A DNA stretch of 64,000 nt from an uncultured Bartonella sp. (GTDB lineage: Bacteria > Pseudomonadota > Alphaproteobacteria > Rhizobiales > Rhizobiaceae), in the NCBI RefSeq assembly GCF_945277285.1, contig NZ_CALYPR010000001.1:1222575-1286574 (forward strand). Reading direction: 5' to 3'. The notes under the pieces are model-generated. The model was given only the letters and a program-made list of their open reading frames with translations, was not told the DNA's origin and made no database searches. The first letter of the stretch is position 1, and every line of letters starts with the position of its first letter. Below, in pieces: positions 1 through 9,562 of the stretch. The position numbers and the translations under genes were made by a program.

Positions 1-89
1 TTGATAATGTAAATACGACCTTTGCGGCGAACCATGCGGTTGTCGCGGTGACGACCCTTCAGTGCTCTGAGCGAATTTTTAATTTTCAT
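1..89 (-). CDS. rpmJ: 50S ribosomal protein L36, partial
   Basis: The reverse strand from 89 reads [14 protein letters not shown] followed by the RRKGR basic stretch typical of ribosomal protein L36, a small component of the large ribosomal subunit. Only the first 29 codons are present because the window begins inside the gene, so the C-terminus is not visible. The first-Met start is the only sensible one. No partner genes in the same direction are close; purK ends 170 bases upstream on the same strand. Confidence 0.9.
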   Translation of the reverse strand, partial: MKIKNSLRALKGRHRDNRMVRRKGRIYII

Positions 90-258
90 TTCAATCACCG
101 TTTGTCTAACCCGTCGCCGGGCAAAAGGAATAACCCCATCAATGGGCTTGAATTTCGTCGGTCAAATAGCCTGACCATTACCGGTTTGTCAACTGGAAAT
201 CAGTTAAAAAGAATCTTTCTGCCGGTTTTAGGCTTTGTGAAACAGTTTTCTACTTTCT

Positions 259-1338
259 TCAAGTGTGGTCGGCCAGTCTAATAATATGCCCCATTTTCCT
301 TCCACTCCTGACTTCCGCTTTGCCATAAAGGTCGATAAATGTTTGTGGCTCGGCAAGCAATTCCGGTAGATGGCTGATATCATTGCCGATCAGATTTTCC
401 ATAACACAATTGCTATGGCGTTTTGTTGATCCCAGTGGCAGACCGGCAATTGCACGGATATGCTGTTCAAATTGCGAGACAAGACAGGCAACTTCTGTCC
501 AGTGGCCAGAATTGTGAACACGTGGAGCCAGTTCATTGGCGATGACAGAGCCATCTTCGAGCACGAAAAATTCCACCCCGATAACACCGATATAATCCAG
601 TTCATGAAGAATGGTTTCGGTCGCTTTTTTTGCGGCAAGACCGGTTGCTTCACTTATTGTGGCCGGAACCGTCGACGTTCTTAAAATTCCGTTGCGATGG
701 ACATTTTCAGGACAACCATAAAACACGACATGCCCGTCATAATCACGCGCTGCAATGACCGATATTTCTTTTGTAAAAGGGACAAAACCTTCAAGAATTG
801 CCGGTGCGTTACCAAGATCGGCAAGGGCCTGATCAATCGCGTTTTCTGTGGGGCTATCAAGCCGCACTTGCCCTTTGCCATCATAACCCATGCGGCGTGA
901 TTTCAAGATTCCCTTACCACCAATATTTACCAAACCGGCAATAAGCATTTGGCGGTTATCAACAAGATACCATGGTGCGGTTTTTATTCCGCTTTCATTC
1001 AAGAATTTCTTTTCGGTAAAACGGTCTTGCGAAACTTCCAAAGCATTCGGTCTTGGTAAAATAAGTGCTTTTTTGGCAAGGCGGTCAAGCGCTGCAGCAG
1101 GGACGTTTTCAAACTCATAGGTTATAACATCCGATGTCCTGGCCAATTCATCCAAAGCTTTTTCATCATCATAATTGGCGACAATCTGCCTATTGGCTGT
1201 CTGGCTCGCCGGACAATTCGGTGTCGGTTCAAGAACAATTGTATGAAAACCTAGCCTTGCTGCGGCAATTGCCATCATACGGGCGAGTTGGCCACCCCCG
1301 ATAAAGCCAATTGTATTGCCCGGTTCAAGACGTTTCAT
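259..1338 (-). CDS. purK: N5-carboxyaminoimidazole ribonucleotide synthase PurK
   Basis: PurK uses ATP and bicarbonate to carboxylate aminoimidazole ribonucleotide to N5-CAIR in cytosolic purine synthesis. The 359-residue product has the expected family length. It opens with the glycine-rich GFIGGGQLA motif (residues 11-19) of the pre-ATP-grasp domain, then the ATP-grasp region with YEFENVP and [12 protein letters not shown] segments, and ends with the family's conserved [13 protein letters not shown] stretch. It starts 14 bases inside the end of purE, so the two genes are translationally coupled and form a purEK operon supplying consecutive steps. Confidence 0.95.
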   Translation of the reverse strand: MKRLEPGNTIGFIGGGQLARMMAIAAARLGFHTIVLEPTPNCPASQTANRQIVANYDDEKALDELARTSDVITYEFENVPAAALDRLAKKALILPRPNALEVSQDRFTEKKFLNESGIKTAPWYLVDNRQMLIAGLVNIGGKGILKSRRMGYDGKGQVRLDSPTENAIDQALADLGNAPAILEGFVPFTKEISVIAARDYDGHVVFYGCPENVHRNGILRTSTVPATISEATGLAAKKATETILHELDYIGVIGVEFFVLEDGSVIANELAPRVHNSGHWTEVACLVSQFEQHIRAIAGLPLGSTKRHSNCVMENLIGNDISHLPELLAEPQTFIDLYGKAEVRSGRKMGHIIRLADHT

Positions 1339-1837
1339 GTTTCACCTCATTAACCGGAAATTCTGCAACACTTGCAGTTTGCCTGGCACGCCATTCAGCA
1401 AGGCGCTTGTCAAGTCTTGTATCGGAAAGGGCAAGAACAGCCGCGGCAAGAAGTGCCGCATTGATGGCACCGGCCTTTCCGATGGCGAGCGTTCCAACGG
1501 GTATCCCGCCAGGCATTTGCACAATCGACAAAAGCGAATCCTGCCCTGATAAAGCGCGTGACTGGACGGGAACACCGAAGACCGGCAAGCTTGTCATTGC
1601 TGCTGTCATGCCCGGTAAGTGGGCAGCACCGCCAGCACCGGCAATAATGATCTTGAATCCAGCTTGTTTTGCACCTTTGGCAAATGTGAATAAACGATCG
1701 GGGGTGCGATGGGCGGAAATAATCCTCGACTCATAGCTTATAGCGAGGTTTTCCAGTGTTTCTGCCGCATGCCGCATTGTTTCCCAATCTGATTGGCTCC
1801 CCATGATAATGGCGACATCATTTGTTTTCACGACCAT
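1325..1837 (-). CDS. purE: N5-carboxyaminoimidazole ribonucleotide mutase PurE
   Basis: PurE (class I) isomerises N5-CAIR to 4-carboxy-AIR, the step after PurK. The 170-residue protein carries the family signatures MGSQSDW (residues 12-18), SAHRTP (41-46, with the catalytic histidine) and [10 protein letters not shown], all of which line the active site of the octameric enzyme. The gene overlaps purK by 14 bases, and a DUF465 gene lies 23 bases upstream on the same strand, so the three may be cotranscribed. Nothing unusual was seen. Confidence 0.96.
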   Translation of the reverse strand: MVVKTNDVAIIMGSQSDWETMRHAAETLENLAISYESRIISAHRTPDRLFTFAKGAKQAGFKIIIAGAGGAAHLPGMTAAMTSLPVFGVPVQSRALSGQDSLLSIVQMPGGIPVGTLAIGKAGAINAALLAAAVLALSDTRLDKRLAEWRARQTASVAEFPVNEVKHETS

Positions 1838-1860
1838 GGTTGTTTCCCATCATATTGTTA

Positions 1861-2064
1861 TCAGGCGATAATATCTGGTATAATACGATCTTCAAGTTTT
1901 TGCAGCTGATCTTTGATAGCCAGTTTCTTTTTTTTCATCCGCTGGATTTGTAATTGGTCACAACCGGCTTTTATCATTGCATCAATTGCCGCATCATAAT
2001 CTGCATGTTCCTGCTTCAACTTGGCAACGGCCAATTTAACATCAACCTGTTCTTGTTCAGACAT
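1861..2064 (-). CDS. DUF465 (YdcH-like) small protein
   Basis: A 67-residue, highly charged protein predicted to be almost entirely helical, with the RMKKKKLAIKDQLQKLEDRI tail characteristic of DUF465/YdcH proteins. Function of the family is unknown; members are short coiled-coil proteins common in alphaproteobacteria. It sits immediately upstream of purE on the same strand. A second, related gene lies divergently at 2300-2467, sharing the KKxLAxKDxxxKL pattern, so the two are probably paralogues. Confidence 0.8.
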   Translation of the reverse strand: MSEQEQVDVKLAVAKLKQEHADYDAAIDAMIKAGCDQLQIQRMKKKKLAIKDQLQKLEDRIIPDIIA

Positions 2065-2299
2065 TTGGTGGCCGTCCTATTTTGGCGTTGGGCTTCATCA
2101 TTTGGCAGTCTTCAAAGCTTGCCAACAATTTTTTCGCCTATATCATGAAAGACTATTTGCTGAAATGCTTAATTGTCAAAATTTGTGGCAATCAATTTTA
2201 AAGTCGACAATTAATTTCAAAGATGTCAAATTATTTCTGTGCCCATTAAAAAAGGCTTTACAAAGAATATGAAGTTATTAGCAAAAAAGGAGCATAGTT

Positions 2300-2467
2300 A
2301 TGGCAAATGACGCACATCTGGCATCGTTGGAGCGTAAACACCAAGAGCTTGAGACAGAAATCGACAAAGCTATGGCTTCGCCTTCGGCAGATGACCTTGC
2401 CATCAATGAACTCAAGCGGAAAAAACTTGCGTTGAAAGATGAAATTGAAAAGCTGAAAAATCTTTAG
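2300..2467 (+). CDS. DUF465 small protein, second copy
   Basis: A 55-codon gene beginning ATG GCA AAT GAC, preceded by an AAGGAG ribosome binding site (about 2287-2292). The product (starting MANDAHLASLERKHQELE and ending KKLALKDEIEKLKNL) is a short helical DUF465 protein. It resembles the product of the divergent gene at 1861-2064 in its C-terminal KK-LA-KDE-KL pattern. Function is unknown. It is easily missed because of its length, but the ribosome binding site, coding character and family match support it. Confidence 0.8.
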   Translation: MANDAHLASLERKHQELETEIDKAMASPSADDLAINELKRKKLALKDEIEKLKNL

Positions 2468-2833
2468 ACCTAGATATTTATTCCTAAATATCTAGTATAG
2501 TTTTTGTTGAAGCAGGTGCAGTACAACAATTGTACCTGATAAATGACGTGAACTTGGCTTCATAGGCTTAAAAAAATTCATTCCCTTTTGGGCATAACGT
2601 TATTCCACATGACTGAACGCGTTCGGCTTACATGGTCGGCTTAAATTCGGTTAATGACAGTGAAAACGGAGAATTCGCCCAAGTTAAAGGCTTTTATTTT
2701 TGGCCTTTGTGCCAATATTTAAAGCAAAATCATATTATTGAATACCGCTCAAAAGGTGTTTGACGGTATAAAACATTTAAAAATGCCGATAACAGAAAAA
2801 AGCAACATTTCAACATCGGGAGGAAATGACCAT
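2468..2833. other. intergenic region without recognised gene
   Basis: These 366 bases separate the DUF465 gene from the quinone oxidoreductase start. They contain no convincing coding frame, RNA gene or strong terminator by eye. A reading frame in phase with the oxidoreductase extends upstream to 2738, but the strong ribosome binding site favours the start at 2834. Confidence 0.5.
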
Positions 2834-3835
2834 ATGACGATTGCGAAAAAAACAATGCGGGCTATCGCCATAGCGGGTAAAGGCGGGCCGGATGTGCTCA
2901 AACTTGTTGAAACCGATATTCCGCAAATAAAAGATGACGAAGTTCTTGTCCGCGTCTATGCAGCCGGGGTCAATAGGCCTGATGTTTTTCAAAGGCAGGG
3001 AAGCTATCCACCACCTGCGGGAGCTTCTTCCTTGCCCGGGCTTGAAATAGCAGGCGAAATTGTAAAACAGGGCAAAGCGGTTAAAAACTGCCAAGATGGT
3101 GACAAGGTTACCGCGCTCATTGCCGGCGGTGGCTATGCAGAATATGCAGCAGTTGCCGCTGATAATATTTTGCCTATCCCCAAGGGCTACGATTTTATCA
3201 AGGCGGCTGCATTACCTGAAACTTTCTTTACAGTGTGGAGCAACGTTTTTGATCGTGGACATTTGAAAGCGGGCGAATTTTTCCTTGTTCATGGCGGAAC
3301 GTCAGGCATTGGTACTACCGCTATCCAATTGGCAAAAGCCTTTGGAGCCAAGGTTATTGCAACGGCGGGGACAGATGAAAAATGTGCCGCTTGCCGGAAA
3401 TTGGGGGCAGATCTTGCCATCAATTACCGCAGCGAAGATTTTGTTGCCAAAGCTTTTGAATTCACCAACAAACATGGCGTTGATGTCATCCTTGATATGG
3501 TGGGTGGCGATTATACAAACAGGAATTATAAGCTCGCTGCAACTGAAGGTCGCATTGTCCAGATAGCCAATCTCAGTGGCTCGATGGCAACAGTCAATCT
3601 CAATTATATTTTTGTAAAAAGGCTCGTTCATACCGGTTCGACTTTACGGGCGCGGGATACCAGGTTTAAAGCCGCTATTGCTGCCCAATTGCGCGAAAAA
3701 GTATGGCCGCTTCTGGAAGCGGATAAAGTCCATCCGGTTATTGACAGGATTTTTCCGCTTGAAGAGGCTGCTAAAGCCCATGAGCGTATGGAATCAAGTG
3801 CCCATATTGGTAAAATAATGCTCAAAATTGATTGA
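2834..3835 (+). CDS. NAD(P)H:quinone oxidoreductase, zinc-free MDR family
   Basis: A 333-residue member of the medium-chain dehydrogenase/reductase superfamily, closest in pattern to the QOR/PIG3 quinone oxidoreductases. It has an N-terminal GroES-like domain (AAGVNRPDVFQRQG, PGLEIAGEI) and a Rossmann NADPH-binding domain with HGGTSGIG at about residues 151-158. No structural-zinc cysteine cluster is seen, as expected for quinone reductases. The start at 2834 was chosen because a strong GGGAGGAAA site (about 2818-2826) precedes it; an in-phase upstream ATG lacks this. The exact substrate is not known. Confidence 0.88.
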   Translation: MTIAKKTMRAIAIAGKGGPDVLKLVETDIPQIKDDEVLVRVYAAGVNRPDVFQRQGSYPPPAGASSLPGLEIAGEIVKQGKAVKNCQDGDKVTALIAGGGYAEYAAVAADNILPIPKGYDFIKAAALPETFFTVWSNVFDRGHLKAGEFFLVHGGTSGIGTTAIQLAKAFGAKVIATAGTDEKCAACRKLGADLAINYRSEDFVAKAFEFTNKHGVDVILDMVGGDYTNRNYKLAATEGRIVQIANLSGSMATVNLNYIFVKRLVHTGSTLRARDTRFKAAIAAQLREKVWPLLEADKVHPVIDRIFPLEEAAKAHERMESSAHIGKIMLKID

Positions 3836-3966
3836 TTGGACTTCGAGCTTTACCTCATGGCTTGTCGTTTTGAAAATTTCGGTTTATAAGGCTTGGCGAA
3901 TTCCCGGAAAATGTGGTCTATTCCACGTCCCGCCTCACCGGAGCGGGCGAACGAGAGGATAATGTT

Positions 3967-4641
3967 ATGGCAACACAACTATTGATGCCCAAAGCGACAG
4001 CTGTTTGGCTGGTTGATAATACGGCGCTTTCTTTTGACCAGATTGCCGCTTTTTGTAAGCTGCATCCCTTGGAAGTCAAAGCCATTGCCGATGGAGAATC
4101 AGCGCAAGGCATCAAAGGGCTTGACCCAATTATAACCGGCCAGTTGACACGTGATGAAATCGAACGCGGTGAAAAGAACAATGACTATCGGTTAAAGATT
4201 TCCGAACCCAAGGTCAATCTTCCAGAAAACAAACGTAAAGGGCCGCGTTATACACCGCTGTCGAAACGTCAGGATCGCCCGAATGCAATTTTGTGGCTGG
4301 TACGTAATCATCCCGAACTGAAGGATGCGCAGATTTCCCGTCTGATCGGTACAACAAAATCGACAATCGAACAGATCCGTGATCGTACCCATTGGAATTC
4401 GGCAAATCTTACTCCGATGGATCCGGTTACTTTAGGGCTTTGCTCGCAAATTGAACTGGACATCGAAGTGGATCGAGCAGCCAAGAATCGTCCTGCTGTA
4501 ACGCCTGAAGACGGAACATTGTTGCCGGCCTCGGCAACCGAAAACCTCGAAGTGAATGACACAAAAGAGGAAGAGCTTGATGCAGACAAGGTGTTTGCCA
4601 AACTTTCTTCGCTTAAAAGTGACCATCACGAAGAGAACTGA
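3967..4641 (+). CDS. trcR: TrcR-type cell cycle transcriptional regulator (DUF1013)
   Basis: The 224-residue protein starts MATQLLMPKATAVWLVDNT and contains the WLVRNHPELKDAQISRLIGTTKSTI helix-turn-helix-like segment diagnostic of DUF1013. Members are alphaproteobacterial RNA-polymerase-associated transcription factors linked to cell-cycle control in Caulobacter (TrcR). The ATG at 3967 is preceded by GAGAGGATAA and begins the conserved part; an in-phase frame to 3913 is unsupported. The C-terminal 50 residues are acidic and variable. The gene stands alone, followed by a terminator at 4719-4748. Confidence 0.88.
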   Translation: MATQLLMPKATAVWLVDNTALSFDQIAAFCKLHPLEVKAIADGESAQGIKGLDPIITGQLTRDEIERGEKNNDYRLKISEPKVNLPENKRKGPRYTPLSKRQDRPNAILWLVRNHPELKDAQISRLIGTTKSTIEQIRDRTHWNSANLTPMDPVTLGLCSQIELDIEVDRAAKNRPAVTPEDGTLLPASATENLEVNDTKEEELDADKVFAKLSSLKSDHHEEN

Positions 4642-4718
4642 TTTTTTGGTAGGAAATAAAGAGAAATTACGATTTTTCTTCAGTACTGTTAAAACGTATA
4701 TTTTTGATTTTTACATTT

Positions 4719-4748
4719 AACCCGCAATTTTTTAAGTTGCGGGTTTTT
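4719..4748 (+). terminator. rho-independent terminator after trcR
   Basis: AACCCGCAA (4719-4727) pairs with TTGCGGGTT (4737-4745) around a T-rich loop and is followed by a T run. It lies 78 bases after the trcR stop. Confidence 0.8.
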
Positions 4749-4749
4749 C

Positions 4750-5198
4750 GTAGCTATAGTTTATTATTTTAAAATTTAAGCTAAAATTTTGTTATTTTAA
4801 TAAAAATTATATTTATTATATATTTAAATATAATAATGAATTATAAATATAATTTAACTTTATTTAATAAATGGCGTAAAACACGGTCTGTTTATTAGAT
4901 GGAATGAAATAACGGGGCTAGAGATAAATTTTAACGCCCGGTTGCAACTGTTAGATCGATCTTGGATAATTACTAAAAATTAACCATCTTTGTCTATCTT
5001 CAAATTGATGAGATAGATGCACTGAAATGTCGAGTTTTGGCCTTGGTTTCACCAAATTTAAACGTCATAGAAATATCGTGAAGTCATGATATTGATGAAA
5101 TCAACCAATGCTTCGGGCGTTTGGTCATGGATTGAAGAGTTTTGCTAAATGCCGCCCGGTAAAGATGCCGGGCGTTTGGATTCAGGGATGAATAAATT
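4750..5198. other. very AT-rich intergenic region upstream of tolQ
   Basis: About 450 bases with no supported gene. Roughly 4755-4870 is almost purely A/T with runs and imperfect palindromes (TTATATTTATTATATATTT and its near mirror), unlike the surrounding DNA. The later half (4880-5198) is of normal composition and presumably holds the tolQ promoter. No RNA gene was recognised. Confidence 0.5.
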
Positions 5199-5912
5199 AT
5201 GCCGGGAATAGAATTGGCAAGTCCAGCATCAGTAGGAATCTGGAGCCTGTTTATGCAGGCCAATTGGGTTGTAAAAGCTGTTATGATCGGCTTGCTATTG
5301 GCATCCATCTGGAGCTGGGCGATTATTATAGATAAATTGATCTCCTATAGTCGTATCCGCCATGCGATGAATCGCTTCGAACAGATATTCTGGTCAGGCC
5401 AATCGCTCGAAGATCTTTATAGAAATCTGAACGACAGGCGTGTTTTCGGCATGGGTGCCATTTTTATGGCGGCTATGCGAGAGTGGAAAAAATCGCTCGA
5501 AAAAGGTGCGCGTTCCCCAATGGGTTTGCAAAGTCGCATTGATAAGGCAATGGATGTGGCACTTGCCCGCGAGAGTGACCGGATGGAATCGCGTTTGGGT
5601 TTTCTGGCAACAGTCGGTTCAGCCGGACCTTTTATCGGCCTGTTCGGTACAGTTGTCGGCATTATGAGCTCGTTCCAATCAATTGCGGCATCTAAAAACA
5701 CTTCACTTGCAGTTGTTGCCCCGGGTATTGCCGAGGCATTGTTGGCAACAGCAATTGGCCTTCTTGCAGCTATTCCAGCAGTTATTGCTTTTAACAAGCT
5801 TTCAGGTGACGCAGGCAAAATAACAGCCCGGCTTGAAGGTTTTGCCGATGAATTTTCGGCCATTCTATCGCGTCAGATTGACGAAAAACTGACTTCTCGC
5901 CAGTCGTATTAA
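5199..5912 (+). CDS. tolQ: Tol-Pal system proton channel subunit TolQ
   Basis: TolQ with TolR forms the inner-membrane proton-driven motor that energises TolA during outer-membrane constriction and lipoprotein recycling. The 237-residue protein has three membrane segments (about residues 15-42, 135-160 and 170-195). It also has the conserved GLFGTVVGIM and VVAPGIAEALLATAIGLLAAIPAVIAFN motifs shared with ExbB and MotA. It begins the run tolQ-tolR-tolA-tolB-pal-cpoB. No ybgC gene precedes it, unlike the E. coli arrangement. Confidence 0.95.
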   Translation: MPGIELASPASVGIWSLFMQANWVVKAVMIGLLLASIWSWAIIIDKLISYSRIRHAMNRFEQIFWSGQSLEDLYRNLNDRRVFGMGAIFMAAMREWKKSLEKGARSPMGLQSRIDKAMDVALARESDRMESRLGFLATVGSAGPFIGLFGTVVGIMSSFQSIAASKNTSLAVVAPGIAEALLATAIGLLAAIPAVIAFNKLSGDAGKITARLEGFADEFSAILSRQIDEKLTSRQSY

Positions 5913-5926
5913 AAGGAAAATCTAAT

Positions 5927-6388
5927 ATGGGGATGGCAGTTGGAAATTCTGGTGTTTCAAGGCGGCGTGGCAGCCGTCGCGGTGGTAAAGGCCGCGGGTT
6001 AATGAGCGAAATTAACGTGACACCATTTGTCGATGTGATGTTGGTTCTGTTGATTATCTTTATGGTTTCGGCACCACTTCTTGTTAATGGGGTGCCGCTT
6101 GATTTGCCGAAAACACAAGCCGGGCCGGTCAATACCGAGACAAAACCTTTGACAGTTTCTATTAACGATCAGGGACGTCTTGCCGTCAACGAGGAATATT
6201 ATGATACGCCGGAAGAAGTGGTGGCGAAATTAAAAGCCGTTACCGAAACGGGTGGCGATGCTTCCAAACAGCGTATTTTTGTCCGTGGTGCAAAAACGGT
6301 GGAATACCAGAAGGTTCTTGATCTTCTCGCAATCATTCAAAAAGCGGGCTTTACCAATGTCGCATTGGCAAGTCTGCCACAACAGTAA
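5927..6388 (+). CDS. tolR: Tol-Pal system protein TolR
   Basis: TolR is the partner of TolQ. This 153-residue protein has a basic N-terminal tail (SRRRGSRRGGKGRG) facing the cytoplasm and one membrane helix containing the proton-carrying aspartate (D36 in TPFVDVMLVLLIIFM). A periplasmic ExbD-like domain follows, including the typical IFVRGAKTVEYQKVLDLL repeat region. It starts 14 bases after tolQ with an AAAAGGAAA ribosome binding site, indicating one operon. Confidence 0.95.
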   Translation: MGMAVGNSGVSRRRGSRRGGKGRGLMSEINVTPFVDVMLVLLIIFMVSAPLLVNGVPLDLPKTQAGPVNTETKPLTVSINDQGRLAVNEEYYDTPEEVVAKLKAVTETGGDASKQRIFVRGAKTVEYQKVLDLLAIIQKAGFTNVALASLPQQ

Positions 6389-6409
6389 AATTGACGATAG
6401 ACTGATATT

Positions 6410-7477
6410 ATGAAAGTAGGTCTGGCAACATCGGTAGCAGCTCACGTCCTGGTTCTCACTTGGGGGCTTTTCAGCCTTTCCTCGCCAACCGACTATAATG
6501 CTGAAATAACCGAGGCTTTGCCGGTTTCTCTTGTACCAATTGCCGACGAAACATCAATACAGAAGGGTGAAATAACAGCTCCCAAGGCGGATAAAGCTGC
6601 ACCCAAACCTACGACAAAACCAGTCGAAAAGCCGGATGCCGAACATGTCGGCGATGGTAAGGTGGATAATGAAGCACCGCTAAAGCCGAAAGAAAAAGAC
6701 CGCGATGTCGACGCAACGCCGCCAACTTCCGGCTCGCCCGATGCTGAACCTGACATTGTTCCTCCTACAAAAACGCCTGAAACAAAACCTGACAATGCTC
6801 CAAAACCTGAAGAAAAGCCGAAGGTAGAAGAACAGAAGCCAGAGGAAAATTCAAAGCCGGACAATGCCGAGCCAAAGCCGGAAGAATCACCCGATGCTAC
6901 AGAACCCGCCAAGGAGCCGAAGAAGGATCCTTTCCCCAGCTTACCGGAAAAGGCGCCGTTGCCGACAGCAAAGCCGAAACCGGCTGCAGCCAAACCACCG
7001 GTCAAAGCTAAGGGCGAAGAAAGTGTCGATGATATTTTGGCAATGAACGAAAAAGCCTTGATTGACAAGACCCGTACATCCGGTGGTGGTGCGGCCCGCT
7101 CACAGGGGCCAGCAGCTTTCGGTGCCAAGAAAAATATTGGTAATGGAGATAATATTGCACAAACGCTTGTCAATGTAGCGACAAGTTGTATCAAAAAGAA
7201 TCTGAGACTAGCGGCATTGGGGGGCGGTATTGCAAGCGAGAACCCGATTGCCGAAGCAAAATTCAAACTCACTCAGGAAGGGCAAGTTATTGGCGAGCCA
7301 ATTATTACTGGTATGAGCGGTAATCCGAATAAGGTAGAATTACTCATAAACCAGACAAGAGCTGCCATTTTTGCTTGCCAACCGTTCGAGGAATTGCCAC
7401 GTGACCAATATGATAAATGGGGGCAGGGATTTGAATTGGTTATTGACCCGTTTGATACTGGTAGAAGCGGGAATTAA
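6410..7477 (+). CDS. tolA: Tol-Pal system protein TolA
   Basis: TolA spans the periplasm and links the TolQR motor to TolB/Pal. The 355 residues comprise a short N-terminal membrane anchor (about 5-25) and a long proline-, lysine- and glutamate-rich linker (about 55-215). The C-terminal globular domain includes two cysteines (TSCIKKN and FACQPFE) and the ending KWGQGFELVIDPF. The linker is Pro/Lys/Glu-rich rather than the alanine-rich helix of E. coli TolA, which is usual in alphaproteobacteria. It follows tolR by 21 bases. Confidence 0.92.
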   Translation: MKVGLATSVAAHVLVLTWGLFSLSSPTDYNAEITEALPVSLVPIADETSIQKGEITAPKADKAAPKPTTKPVEKPDAEHVGDGKVDNEAPLKPKEKDRDVDATPPTSGSPDAEPDIVPPTKTPETKPDNAPKPEEKPKVEEQKPEENSKPDNAEPKPEESPDATEPAKEPKKDPFPSLPEKAPLPTAKPKPAAAKPPVKAKGEESVDDILAMNEKALIDKTRTSGGGAARSQGPAAFGAKKNIGNGDNIAQTLVNVATSCIKKNLRLAALGGGIASENPIAEAKFKLTQEGQVIGEPIITGMSGNPNKVELLINQTRAAIFACQPFEELPRDQYDKWGQGFELVIDPFDTGRSGN

Positions 7478-7889
7478 CAGTAAATTAATGGGGCACTTTA
7501 AAACCGGCGAGTGAGTGTTTTTGGTGTTTGAAAAGTGCGGGCGGTGTTTTTGGCAAATGGGCTCAAAGTGAAGTTTGGTTTGTCAAAAACGGAATGCAGG
7601 TAAAATCAGGAAGATAGTCTGTATAAAAGCAGGTTATTACCGTTAATGAAAGAGTTCAGAAAGAAAACGATATACCCGTCAATGATGAATATGCGGAAAT
7701 TTTTCCGATAAGCCATCGCGGTGGAAACGTTTTTAACAATATGACTGGTCGGGTGCGAGAATTGTTTAGACAGACAATTCTGTGCTTACGCTTAGAAAAT
7801 AAGGTGAACGGCCATAATTTTTACTATTTTGATACGAAAGAAACGTACAAAACAGTGCTTTAGGGCAACGGAAAGAAAATGGTTTTTCT
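7478..7889. other. intergenic region tolA-tolB
   Basis: About 410 bases interrupt the Tol cluster. A dyad AGAATTGT (7758-7765) / ACAATTCT (7774-7781) with an 8-base spacer lies about 110 bases before tolB and may be a regulatory site or RNA hairpin. A frame of 78 codons without a usual start codon runs 7627-7863 but has no support as a gene. A tolB promoter is likely here, since the gap is long for an operon. Confidence 0.45.
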
Positions 7890-9206
7890 ATGATTAAGAA
7901 AAAGAAGCGCCTTTATATATTTGTTTTTTTATCAATGGTTTTGCCATTTATAGGCTGGCAAGCTGCTTTTGCTCAATTGAAAGGGACAGTCTCATCGGCT
8001 GATTTCAACCCGATTCCCATTGCGGTCACGGATTTTCTATCGGGTGACCAGATGGGGCAGCAGATATCTTCGGTGGTGACAGCTGATCTTGAACGGTCAG
8101 GTCTTTTTAAACCGATTGATAAATCATCATTCCTTGAGCGCATTTCCAATCCTGATGTGCAACCGCGCTTTCCTGATTGGCAACAAATCAATGCACAAGG
8201 CTTGGTGACCGGTCGTGTAACAAAAGAAGCCGATGGGCGTTTGCGCGTCGAATTCCGCTTATGGGATGTTTATGGTGGCAAGCAGCTTGAAGGGCGTCAA
8301 TTCTATGCAACGCCACAAACATGGCGGCGCGTTGCCCATATTATTGCTGATGCGATTTACACCAAAATGACCGGCGAGAAAGGCTATTTTGATACACGCG
8401 TTGTCTTTGTTGACGAGACCGGTCCGGCAAATGCCCGTGTCAAACGGCTTGCTATTATGGATCAGGATGGAGCCAATCTCACCTATATTTCCAATGGTCG
8501 TGAACTTGTCTTGACACCGCGTTTTTCGCCAAGCCGTCAGGAAATAACTTATATGGCCTATGCCGGTAACAATGTTCCGAAAGTTTATTTACAGCAGATT
8601 GAGGCTGGTCAGCGTGAACTCGTCGGAACTTTTCCGAATATGACAATCGCACCGCGTTTTTCGCCCGATGGTCAAAAAGTGATTATGAGCCTGTTACAGG
8701 ATAATGGTAGCGCCAATCTTTATACAATGGATTTGCGTTCGCGCTCAACAACACGGCTGACAACAACACAGGCCATTGATACATCGGCATCTTATTCGCC
8801 TGACGGAACACAGATTGTATTTGAATCCGACCGCGGGGGAAAACCGCAAATCTATGTGATGAATACCGATGGCAGTAATCAGCATCGCATTTCCTTTGGC
8901 GATGGTAGCTATTCAACACCTGTATGGTCGCCACGTGGAGATTATATTGCCTTTACCAAACAGTCGCAGGGGCAATTTTCAATCGGCGTGATGAAACCGG
9001 ATGGTCAAGATGAACGTTTGTTGACATCGGGCTTCCATAATGAAGGTCCCACATGGGCTCCGAACGGACGTGTTATCATGTTCTTCCGGCAAAATCAGGG
9101 ACAGCAGCCCAAGCTCTATACGATTGATATTACCGGACGTAACGAACGACAATTGCCAACGCCCAATGGGGCTTCCGATCCGGCATGGTCACCGCTGCTT
9201 GACTAG
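7890..9206 (+). CDS. tolB: Tol-Pal system protein TolB
   Basis: TolB is the periplasmic beta-propeller that bridges TolA and Pal. The 438-residue product has a lysine-rich signal peptide (about residues 1-28, ending AAFA), an N-terminal domain (about 35-165) and a six-bladed propeller made of repeated [13 protein letters not shown] / [12 protein letters not shown] / [11 protein letters not shown] type WD40-like strands. Length agrees with the family. It is followed by a strong terminator at 9298-9335 and then pal. Confidence 0.96.
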   Translation: MIKKKKRLYIFVFLSMVLPFIGWQAAFAQLKGTVSSADFNPIPIAVTDFLSGDQMGQQISSVVTADLERSGLFKPIDKSSFLERISNPDVQPRFPDWQQINAQGLVTGRVTKEADGRLRVEFRLWDVYGGKQLEGRQFYATPQTWRRVAHIIADAIYTKMTGEKGYFDTRVVFVDETGPANARVKRLAIMDQDGANLTYISNGRELVLTPRFSPSRQEITYMAYAGNNVPKVYLQQIEAGQRELVGTFPNMTIAPRFSPDGQKVIMSLLQDNGSANLYTMDLRSRSTTRLTTTQAIDTSASYSPDGTQIVFESDRGGKPQIYVMNTDGSNQHRISFGDGSYSTPVWSPRGDYIAFTKQSQGQFSIGVMKPDGQDERLLTSGFHNEGPTWAPNGRVIMFFRQNQGQQPKLYTIDITGRNERQLPTPNGASDPAWSPLLD

Positions 9207-9297
9207 CATTTTCTGAACGAAAGGCCGTCATTTTTTAAAGATCGTCTTTGGTCCATTCACCTTTGTATGCTGATATTGGTGGCAAAATAAGACATTC

Positions 9298-9335
9298 AAA
9301 CATCACTTCAAAAGCTTTTGAAGTGATGTTTTTTA
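9298..9335 (+). terminator. terminator after tolB (perfect 34-base palindrome)
   Basis: AAACATCACTTCAAAAG (9298-9314) is the exact reverse complement of the following 17 bases (9315-9331), and the T run continues beyond. With no loop in the written palindrome, the hairpin would close with a few central bases unpaired. It lies 92 bases after the tolB stop. Confidence 0.8.
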
Positions 9336-9562
9336 TTTACAGTCTTTTCGCTTCAACTTGATATTGGACTTTTTTCTTAATTCGCGCTAATGAAAATCAA
9401 ATCTGCCGTCTTTCCGCCTCAATAAGCGAGCAACCGGTGGGTTTAAATTTTGTATAAAAAAGTGATGCGTAAGTATTCATTAACCATGCGTGTTGAGAGC
9501 TTTTTAAGCAAAATGGGCTAGAAGCCTTGAAATCAACCGCTAACTTTAAGGAGTCTCGGCAC

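Noticed and set aside
6493..7272. 259-codon minus-strand ORF rich in Ser/Gly/Phe
   Set aside because: It is the antisense shadow of the repetitive Pro/Lys/Glu linker of tolA.
7627..7863. 78-codon open frame before tolB
   Set aside because: No start codon or ribosome binding site near its beginning and no family resemblance; noted only as possible remnant.
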